Assembly (NCBI GenBank): GCA_934045905.1
Contig: OW203770.1
Location: 434,001 to 498,000, forward strand
Origin: Leuctra nigra
Lineage: Eukaryota > Arthropoda > Insecta > Plecoptera > Leuctridae
DNA length: 64,000 nt
Reading direction: 5' to 3'
A model generated the notes under the pieces. That model did no database searches. It had not been told where the DNA came from and saw only the letters and a list, made by a program, of their open reading frames with translations. Position 1 is the stretch's first letter. Each line of letters starts with the position of its first letter. Of the stretch, positions 13,401 through 25,400 are shown in pieces. A program made the position numbers and the translations under genes.

Positions 13401-16400
13401 CGGCTGTGTAGTGGAGTCTAATGGCTGGTCGGGTTTGTCAGGCAGAGGTAAGCTCAGTGGGCCGTCTGAAACAAGATTAATTCATCATTAGCGACAGATA
13501 CAAATACATTTCTAATTTATACCTTACTGCAGAACCTACGATATGCACTGTTTTCCATGTTATACTTTTTAACAATGAAGTTTAAAAATGGAAGATTAAT
13601 AATTTCGTATAGTTGCTCAAACTTGTGTTGTTCATATGAAAGACATTCCTGTAAATCACTTTCTAGAAAACCTCGTGTTTGACAAATGTAAGGAAAAAAA
13701 TGCAAAAAACCTTTCTTAAACCGTAAAATTGGTGTCTACGGACACACGAGCTGGAGTAATTGAAGAATAGATTTTGATTTGATTCGATAGTTTCACTTCA
13801 CATATTTCTCCGGAAGAAGATTCAAATGTGTGAATCGAAACTCTCTGTACATTATCTATTTAGGGGGTTCCAGGGTTACCCACCCTGGGTTTTAAAAATA
13901 CATACAGGGTGAAATAACCCAATCAAGATCAAATCAAAAGGCATGTGAATGTAAAGCCCACCTCTGAGCCGCTCCGAGGATGTTCGCTTGACTCGAATGC
14001 GACTGAGACTCTTGCGGAGTTGCATCAGCTTGCTGCTGGCCGTGGCGGCCATCTTGCTGATGGCGTAGATGTTCTGTGCGGGCGGCGGCTGAGGCAGGCG
14101 GCCATTGTACTGTACACACACACACACACACACACACACGCGCGTTAACATAGTCTAATAGTAGGCAATTCCGTTCAACTTCAAGTAACTACCTTACATT
14201 TCCTTTACACATTTTAAAAGATTTATGATTTTATCATTTCTAATAAGTTTCTACCTAATTTGTAATGGTATTTCTAAAATTTATAGTATCAATTTCTCGA
14301 AAGAGTTCTAAAAGAGGTATTTTTTTTATTTTTAAGTTTTAAGTTTACCTAACCTGTCATTGCTAAATTAGATTCTTATAATTTTCCTTGAACATAGTGT
14401 TGGCAATTTTCATGAATGTGGTTAAAATTGCAATTTTAAGTGATTATCTCGGAAATTAATTTGGATAGCTCATATTTATATGGAATCAGTGTAATTAATT
14501 GTATATCTATATTAAACCTATGAAGTTCCATCGAAATATCTTGAAGTTATGTTAAGACGGCTGCGTAGTGAGCGTGACCTTGAAGAGTTTTTTAATCGCA
14601 ATATCTTTTTCCAGTGTAATTGTTAACAAAATAGGGCTATGGACGTGAATTCAGAACAGTTCAATGAAAATAATTGCATAGTTTGGAATAAGTTATTAGT
14701 TTGCACTAATACACAGATAGATCTGTTGGTATACAGACGTTTAGTGCCCGAAAAATAGTAAAATTATGGCACTAAACACCTGCTGGACAAAATAAAACTA
14801 ATAACTTATTCCAAACTATGAAAGTATTTTCATTGAACTGTTCTGAATTCACGTCCATAGCCCTATTTTGTTAACAATTACACTGGAAAAAGATATTGAT
14901 AAAAATCGATTAAAAAACTCGTCAAGGCCACTCTCACTACCAAGCCCTCTTAAAGAGACTTAAATTGTTAAAAGAAATTAAAATCTCCCTTAGAAATTCT
15001 TAAAATTTTCTTTCTAAAAATATATCTAAGCCAAAAATAAGTGCAAATATGAAAACAAAACATATTAATTTAATAACTAATGCTACGAACGAAGGGAGCG
15101 TCGCAGTCCAACTCACCGGCTGAGCGTTCTCGTCTTCCGATGAGTCGAAGTCGTCGAAGGGAAGTTCGATGTCGCGCGGCTCCGAGACCTCGTAAAGCAC
15201 CTCGTAGTGATGCGAGTCGGATTCTGAGCCTGAGGGAAGATTCAGTCATCCAGAACATTCTTTTGAACAGTTTTATTTCACCTGATAATGTCAAAAAGTG
15301 AAATTATCTCTCGTACATTCTGCCTTACGCTGAATTTCTTCAATTAGGGGTGGTTTGGGGGAGAGGCTGAGTACGATGTGTGCAGGATCAGTTAGAATCC
15401 CCATACCAAATTTGGTTGAGATCGTTCAGGGTGTAGAAATGTATGAAGAACGTACAGACAGACATTCTACTTTGTAGGTTATAGAAAATCACCATGTAAA
15501 TATCTAAAACCATGAAGTTTCAAAATGTGACTTAGCTGAAAGTTGTCAAAAACTTAATTTCAAAATAACAACATTTGGTTGGCAAAACACACTATTTTCA
15601 CACATAAAAGTGTAGGCACATTTTCATTCATAACATGAAATTTTAAATTCAGTTGACATTTCGTGGGAAATCGGTAGGTACTTCCTGTCGAGTGGTTACA
15701 ATAAAATTACATAACTGTTGTAAAGGTAACCATTCTACAAGTAGGTATAGGAACATTGTATTTTTATTAGGGGTGTGCGAATAGTGATTTTTGACTTCGA
15801 ATACGAATATCGAATAATTGACAAATATATTTCGAATATCGAATAATTGGAACCTAAATTAAAAGACTAATATCAATTAAAAAAATAATTGGACACCAAA
15901 CTCTTTTCAAATGACAGAATGAAAGATGGACATGAAGTAATATGCAAGGATCATATTGTTGTCACTAATTATCACAAAAAATTAAATTAACAGGAACAAA
16001 AGGAGTATGAGGAAGGACTATCTAAAGGAACAATAACCTACAAATAATATTCCCTCGAAATCAAAATGGCGGCCATGACTATTTTCGGTTGGAGTTTTAG
16101 ACTTTGCAGCAGTTGGCAGCATTGAAAAACACTCCCATTTGAGACATGGCGGGATAATTTTGAATTAAAAGACATGAAATATTCGAATTTTCGAATACTT
16201 GATTTTCGAATACCAAATCGAATATTCGAACCAAATACTTTCGAAGTATTCGAAATTTTCTAATATTCACACACCTCTAATTTTCATTAAAGAAAAGCAT
16301 AATGATGCTCTGTCCTTCTAAGATTAAATAAAACCCCAATGTTTAAAAAAATAAAATATTTAATATAAAACATTAAACAATACGAACTCTGCATCCCAAC

Positions 16401-19400
16401 GGAACATCGGACACAAAACCACCTCTCAACTCGCCACAACGAACCTTCCTTCTCGAGGAAGAACGTAACCTCCTGCATTTCCCCTCCGTCGTCATCGTAG
16501 ATGATCGCTCTCAACGTCACCAGCTGATTGGTCGACTCTCCTCCGTCCGTCTTCTCATTGGTCGTGGCTTCTTCGGTGAAGTAGACCGCCGACGACGACG
16601 TTACGTACACTGCAATGTCGGGTTCAGAGACTTGGGATTGCAGAGACTATTACGTTATAGGTTTGAAGACTTGAGAACAATTTATAAAATAGACTGATTT
16701 TGTGATAGGAAGTTAGGTACCTACCTACTTGAATGGATTTTTAAGGTTGCAATAATTTACAACTTGTCTAAACAAGAAGAATTAAAACTAATAAAATACA
16801 GCCAATATAGAATGTTTCGTAAATTAAATAGCAGCGATTCTTTCATTTCAATCATATTTCAATCGATTGATTTTTTAAAATAAAAATCAATTTATTTAAA
16901 TGAACTGTTTACCTAGGTGTCTCTGATGCAGTTTTTCACAAATTTAAAAGTGGCAGGTTAATTTTTTTTTATTATTTCCTTTCTAAAATTTAAGAATTCA
17001 AGTTATGTTTTATGTAAAAAAGGTATGTGTCACTCGGCCAAACAAAACTTGAACGTTGACCAAATTTGAATGACTGCTGGTCATATCCCATAACCAATCA
17101 AAGCTTGTTATTATCATTGAAATGTGAGGTCACCTACTAGAGTGAGACAATGAGATCGCTTAGACTGACTTCTGATTGTGCGATCTTACATTTATCAGCC
17201 TATCAGATTTATTGAACGTTCAAGTTTTGTTCGGCCAAAAAAACATCCGATTGTTTGTTTTTTATTACTAGGTACCTACCTACCAAATAAAATAAAATAA
17301 ATTATAGTGATTGAATTAGGTAGGTAGGTAGTAGGTACCTTATACTACGAACAAATTAAATCATGCTTTGCAACATTACCTAATGACAAACAATAATATC
17401 AATACCTAGGTAGGTACCTAATCAATTGGAATGTATAATGAGCAAAGTGGCACTGAAGATTTTAAAACTATAAAGGAATTGTCTCTTGGCTAAAATCTAA
17501 TTTAAAAACAGTAACAGTAAAAGTTGAAGTACTATGTTAATTTCATGAATGTAATTAAGACGCCAATTAGCCAAGGACAAATGTAACTAGCATTGCATTA
17601 AAAACATTCCAATGCAAGGATTTTAACAACAAAAAAGGAAACAAGAAAAGTGCAACAAGTCTCTCGCAATCCCAAGGTCTCTACGCACCTTGCTCCGCGC
17701 AATGCGGCCGCGGTCTTCGATAATAATTCGACTCATTAGACGATCTGGATCCATTAGACAGCGAGCTCCGACTGAGGAAACTTCCGTTCATCGCGCAGAC
17801 ATCACTCAAACCCCACCCGTAGACTACCCACACTTTCAAGCCATACCACACACATAACACACACGAAAATATGGAAGAGAATTGAAATTAATATCACACG
17901 GCCATTGTAGGTTATGCAAGAGTGAACACTAATGAATAAGACCAGCTTTCTGCCGAAACTGGAGTATGTAGGACTTTCTCATACAGAAGGCAAATATCAC
18001 TGAATCACATTCCTACTCAAGGTTGACAACTAACTCGGCACTTTTAACACGCCTACACGTGATAAAACAAGTTAGAATCTGCCCAAAACGCTTGTGGACA
18101 TATTCGATAATAGTTGAGCCGAAACGAGTTTATTGATTAGGTAATAATAGGTGACTAGTGTTCGGTACACGTAGAAAAACTCGAATAGTTCGAAAACTTT
18201 CTCCAGACTGTTAAAATCTAGGCCAGTAGTCACAGGTGCTTTCCTTCGGCTCTCTTCTCTTCGCATGACGTCACCGTGTCACGTGATATGTTCCCGACGT
18301 CAAGGACGCTTTGTAAACAATCTCCGATGGTGATTAGTTGATAATAACACAGATTCCACGCGAAAACACGGGATAATAACAGAGAAGAATGTCCTTTGTC
18401 GACATTTTCACATGCAGTGGTGACGTAAATCAGCTGTGAAACGAGCTGTCAGATGTGGTTGTGTTGACAGATGGTAGATGGCGCAGGTGTGCGGTTGAAG
18501 ATTAGTTGTCTTGAGACATGGTAGATGGCGATGGTGTGCGGTTTAGCAAAAAATCCGAACTTCTTTACCGACGTGTCAGTGTTTTCGTTCCAAAAGCACA
18601 TGGCATTCACGTGTGGTGGAAATTTGAAAGGTGTGAATACAATACATCTGGCTGATTTGTGTCCGTTGCATCCATGGAAGTAGTTATATTTGAAATGTGA
18701 TATAATATGTAATATTTAGACCTTTTTATAACCATAAACGATTTTAATATATTTTGCCACTAAGATTTATAAAAATGGTAACCACTTTCAAGAAAGGAAA
18801 TTACATCGTTTATGCAAATAATAAATAGTATACAAATATTCATTATCTTGCTTCGTCTACACCTACCCAGATTTAATTTTATTAAATTTTTTTTATCTAA
18901 CTTCAAACTATTTCAATAAAATCTGGCTGCCCTTCAGTGAAAAAAAATATATGTTTGTTCTTTTATGAGATATCCCAGGCTAAATAATTATAATTTGTGA
19001 CACAGTGAAAATGTTAGACAATAGGCTGTCATCAAATGACTGATGCATGAACCAGACAAGTGGACTTACCGGAAGACTCGGGCCTGGGTCTTCTGGGAGA
19101 CCTGGAAGACCACTGTCTGCGCACGCGCTGCGACCAGCTGGGAGACCTGGCGACCATCCGAGCAGGTTTCTCTGACACTCTGCAATCAGACATCCATACA
19201 AATACTATTACAAGATGTTCCATTTTATAGAATACCATTACCCCCAATTTTTCTATGTCGGTAGGTAATCAAATATCAATTAAAATATAATTATAAAATG
19301 TAAATTTGGGTTTATTTACCTACTTGCTTATTGTAAATATTGGATGGCCGAATCGAGAATGAACAACAGAAACATTAAAAAATAAATACTTCATCATCTT

Positions 19401-22400
19401 TCAAATCTGAATATTTACCACCTATTACAGTTTTTCAAACAGGTAAATGTACACCGAGTCAAATTAAAGTTATAGTCCAGTAATTTTGTGATTATACCCA
19501 CAACTAATTGCAACAGAAGGTTTCAATACATGAATCTATTCAGAAAAATGCCCTCTACAACATATCCAAAATCCTCCCGAATCCGAGTGCCGGAAGTACT
19601 TTTAATCACTTTTTAAGTTAATTTCGCATGTTAATTCCATCTTCCAAAAAAAAAATTTTTTTAATGTTACTCCGAATTTGACGAAACTTGGCAGAATTGT
19701 TCACCATCCTAAATGAACACAAATAGCTCTCTGAGCGTTTTCCTCTAAATCTCATCGTTTGGGAAATATGGCCCATTGAAAAGTAATATTTTAGTCAGTT
19801 TTCGACGATTTATGCCACTTTCGAGTGTAATTTGACGTTTTGCGAGGTCCATATTTCCCAAACGATGAGATTTAGAGGAAAACGCTAAGAGAGCTATTTG
19901 TGTTCATTTAGGATGGTGAACAATTCTGCCAAGTTTCGTCAAAATTGGAGTTACATGAAAAAATTTTGTTTTTGGAAGATTGGAATTAATATGGGAAATT
20001 AAATAAAAAAGTGATTAAAAAGTACTTCCGGCACTCGGATTCGGGAGGATTTTGGATATGTTGTAAAGGACATTTTTCTGAATCGATTCATATATTGAAA
20101 CCTTCTGTTGCAATTAGTGGTGGGTTCAGCTTTTTTTTTGCTTTAAATTACTGGGCTATTAGACATTTCTGCAAGAACATGTAAGTTCCCAAAATTCGAT
20201 TAAAAAAATTGAGAAAAAATTGAGCAAGGTGTGTTTGAGACTTACACGTGGTTTGGTCGTCGTACTTCCGTGTCCGAGAGTTCCAAGTCCACCCACTCGT
20301 CACTCGTGTCACTACGAGGCTGGTGATAGTTCACATCCGAACCAGATCCTGTCACGAACAAACATGTTATAACATGCCATATAGTTCACATCCGAACCAG
20401 ATCCTGTCACAAACAAACATGTTATAACATGCCATATAGTTCACGTCCGAACCAGATCCTGTCACAAACAAACATGTTATAACATGCCATATAGTTCACA
20501 TCCGAACCAGATCCTGTCACAAACAAACACGTTGATCAGAGTTAAACAGAGAATCCTCTAAAAATCAAGAATTAATCAAGATGCAATAGGTCTGTTCGTT
20601 TTGCTTACTACACTTTACTGCTCACTGCAAATCCGTTCGTTTTGCATCAAACTTGCTGTTCCGTCACTGCGATTGTGTTCGATTTGACACTGACAGTAGC
20701 TGCGCAGTGACTGCTCTTACAGCTGGGTAGGGAGGTGATGTAAATGCAGTAACTTTGTTGTAGGCGGCAAAATGGCCGATGTTTGAAATGTAAAATGTGT
20801 TTCTTATGGATGGATAGTGAAAAAACGCCTAAGGAGGAGGGAAATGAGTATTTGTTTCAGAGTTTAGTTTAGTTATATGTTATGAAATGATACATATTTA
20901 TATAAAAATACATTGGGATTAGACAAGAATTCTATAAATGCAGAACATAACCTCACTTATTTTTACATTCTTCCCGCCAAATTCACAAACCTCCCAACCA
21001 ATAGGAAAAGGCCAGACTGCCATCCTGCTGCAAATGCGTTCGTTTTGTGTTGGTACAGCAAGCTACTGCAAGAGTTACCAGGGCCTACTGTAAGCTGCTG
21101 CTACTGCAACTGCAGTAAGCAAAACGAACAGACCTAATGGCTCAGGGAAGAGAGAGGCTTAGGTGGTTCGGCCACATGAAGAGGATGGGAACCGATAGAG
21201 TGCCAAGGCGGGTGTTTGAAGCGGCTACAGGGGGAACTCGGAGAGTGGGGCGACCAAGAGACAGGTGGATTGGACTGATCAAGGAGGATGTGTTGGAGAG
21301 AGGAGGAAGGTGGAGTGAGTTGGAGGCTGAGAGACAGTGGGAGGACAGAACACGGTGGAAGGAATTTGTGGAACAGTTAGAAGTGGAAGAAGAAGAGGAC
21401 AGCCGGTTTCCAGGAGTCCTGCGGCCCTAGTGTTGGTGGGAACACCCACCCCCTGACCCATTGAATTGGAACCAGGGATGGATTATTATTCAATGGCTCA
21501 GAACATATAAAATAACAACATAAAGAAATAGATTATACTTTTCATGTTTTTCAACACTCTGCTAGATTTTAAACAGTTGAAATAATGCAATTGCAAAATG
21601 ACATTCCTAGAATGACTATATAACCTGAACCTCTGGTTTTAGCAGAGCAAATTGAAAACAACCAAACAACCAAAAATAAAAGAAACAATAATTTAAAAAT
21701 TAATTCTCCAAATGTAGAAAAAATTCACAAAAAATTCACAAAATTCACAAAATTTACAGAAAAATATAAAATATACTTAGAACCTAAAATTATTTATTAG
21801 ATTCTCGAAATCACTGAGTAGTGATGATAGTGACACTTTAACAATGACATCTACACATTCATACGTAATAACAACACAAGTAACAACACGCTCATCCTAA
21901 CAGTCTACAATGCTGACCTGTGATTGGTTGAATGCCGCCGTACAGACTGTTGTTGCGACTGACCGCGTCGCTGGCGTAGAGCGAGATTGACTCGTAGCAG
22001 TTCGAGACCGTCTCGGACTTGACGCAGGCGTAGATGTTGCGGTCCGAGCCCACGTACTCGTAGCCGCGCAGGGACCCATCGTAGCTCCCCTCCTGTACAT
22101 TATACATCAAGATTGTTTTATTAAATGTACTTCCGGCCTTCTACCTCCGAGGTACAGAAAAATATTAGCAGGTAATTTATTTTAAAATGCCTGGGAATGC
22201 AAATTTAATTTTTTACAAAATATCGCCATAATTTTTGTAGGGAAATACCTAATTAATCTACAAATGTTTGAGATATTTTCGTTAATTTTAAATGAATTTG
22301 TAGTTCATTACCCTAATGGCCGGATTTTCAATACTCTGCTCAGACCTGTAGTTAAGTTTAAACGGTCATTCAAGGAAGGTCAAAGGTACCTAGTTGCAAT

Positions 22401-25400
22401 TTGGCTAAATATTCAAAAAACTAAAAAAAATTTATGTTGAAATAAAAAAAAATATACATAAAGTTCGTTCACGTTAAGAATAGCACTGACGTTTTAGTCG
22501 ATCACGTCGTTCATTGGTCGGTCGCATGAACACTGCCATGTCAATGGCGAGACTTTCTTCGTTGTATTATTAAAATTGGATAAATTAAGTGAAATACACC
22601 ATTTTTAAGAGTAGAAAATATTATAAAAATCAGTCAAATTGATTTATTTTTATCTACAGTCGTATTATACATATTTTTGGATTATTACATTGATATTTAC
22701 ATGTGTAGGAATACAATTGTTCGTTTGACTACAGTAGTATCTACACGGCCTTGATATTCTAATTGTGAACGAACTTTACTTCTATCTAAAATATCATAAT
22801 AAAGAAAAACATCGAAAAATATCACCAGACCAAAACAGAAATTCCTGCGCATGCGTGAAGTTGACAATTTTACACCTTGAGCCGTGTGAAATCTCTAAAT
22901 CACTGCATTCTTAATACGAAAATGATACAGCATTAAGAAGGCTGTTATCTAATTTACGATTGTTGCTCTTTTGTTTTTTAAATTTGTTTTTGTCTGCTTT
23001 AAATTTATTTTAACAAAGTACATTTTATATCATGTATTGATATCAAGAATACTACTATTTAATTACAGATAGATGAACTTTGAATTCCGTTTATTTAAAA
23101 GTGTGAATTGAAAAAAAATTGATATTTCTTGTCACCACCGGAACACACGGAATGATACGTAGTTCCAAACTGGATATATAGATGACATTAGTCATTTCTG
23201 TTTTGGTCTATTCCATCAAAGTATTTAAAAAAATTAGAAAACAATAAATGACGTAAAATAAATAAACATTGAAGAAAATGAAAATAAATCAGTGGTGTAG
23301 AATAATACCTTGTCCACGGCTGGCTCGACAGCTAGATTGCCGACGTCATCGTAAATGTTATCGAGCGAGGAGTAATGTTCCGACGGAGGATGGATGTCGT
23401 CGTACGTCCCATCTTCTTGGTCGCTGCTCAGTTCGATGTCATCTTCGTTGTCAGGCACATCGGGCAGCTTTCCCTTGTCCCTTGCAGTCTCCAGGGGTAC
23501 ATCAGGCAGTCTGCCCTTGTGCCCGGTACAAGCTGGAAGAACAATAGAATGTTTACTGAAGACGCTCTGTGTAACGCGTTGATGAGCGAGCCTTCGTACT
23601 AGGGATGGAGAAAATATCGATATATCGAAATATCGATACCTGAATATATTGAATATCGATATATTGAAATATCGAAATATTGATATATCGATATATTGAA
23701 ATATTGAAATATCAATATATTGAAATATCGAAATATTGAAATATCGAAATATCGATATATTGAAATATCGAAATATTGAATTATCGATATATTGAAATAT
23801 CGATATATTGAAGCCTTACCGCATGATACAATTATGTTCTTAATTGAAGTTTATACCTACTATGGCAAAATAATTCATATTTGCAGTGCAGCGTTTACAA
23901 GATTTATGGACAATTTCTCAGATTATTCACATTTTCTTTCTTATCCCCCTATATTTTGGAACGGCTGTGTTATTTCTTTTTACATTTTCTTTTGAAATTC
24001 CTAGCAGTTTTAGAAGCAATTTAATACATTCATACGATATATCAATATTTCCATACCTATACATATAAATATTATTTCCATATCAATATTTCGATATTTC
24101 GATATTTCAATGTATCGATATATCGATATATCGATACTTCAATATTGCAATATATCGATATTTCAATATTTCAATATTTCGATATTTCAATATTTCAATA
24201 TATCGATATATCGAAGTATCGATATATCGATATATATCGATATATAAATGATATCGATAGTCGATATCAAAATCCAAGTTCGCTCCATCCCTACTTCGTA
24301 CTGCATCCAATATGATATGTGTTTGCAATTATCAGCTGCTCTACAGGCCTTGGAGCTGAAGCATCAAGAAGGCAGGGATGAAAATTTAGTAATGGTAAAT
24401 TTTTCAATTCAAGATTATAGAATAAAATGCCCTTAAGGTGATACTAGCGCTCGGCTGTTTTAGAAAATTGAGAGAGAAAAATTGTTTCATAAGTGAGTGT
24501 AACTTTTACAGGATGTTCACATGATCAGTCTGATTGTATATTAGTAGCCCTTTTTAATTTTTGCTGATTGCATCGTTAATTAGGCGCCGGTTATTCAACA
24601 AAACCGCGCAAAACTATGAAATTTCCAATACGATTGGAGACCAAACCCATTAACAATTTGATCTCAAATTTTAATCATGATTAGATAAAAGACAAACTTA
24701 GGGTTATCACTTGGCACCTTTTTAAAATTAAATTTCATACGGCACCCAGCGAGACAAGAAAATAGAAAATATACCATTTTCACCAAAAATCAACTAATTA
24801 TTACTAAGTACCTAACAAAGCAAAAAATTAAAAATTTACCAAGTGATAGCCCTAAGTTTGTCTTTTATCTAATCATGATTAAAATTTCACATCATTTTGT
24901 CAACCGTTTTGTCAATCGTATCCAAATAGGTGCCTGCAACAATCAGACGCTCACCTCTGTCATGCAATGCGCTCCCCATGTTGGCTGCTACGGAATGCTG
25001 CACGAGCCCCCAGAGGAACGAAGTGTTGGCGCGTATCTCCTGCGTACCGGCCTCCACGATCTCATAGTCGTCGTCAGCACTCTCAACTGTCTTCGCAAAC
25101 AACCCGCTCTTGTTCGCCTGGTACACAACTTCCTTTACAGGTTCACTCGCTATGTCCACACTTTCCTTGAGCACTTCGACACTCTTCTGTCCACCCGATA
25201 CATCCTTCTTTATCACTTTATCCGCAACTACACTGTCTTTTGTAACCTCGATACCCTTTGGCACTACCTTCTGTCCACCCAAAACACTAAATAAATCCTT
25301 CTTTGGGATATCACTGTCTTTTGTAGCCTCTTTACCCTTTGGCACTAACTTATCTTTACCCGAAACACTTAACAAATCCTTCTTCGCCACTTTATCCGCA

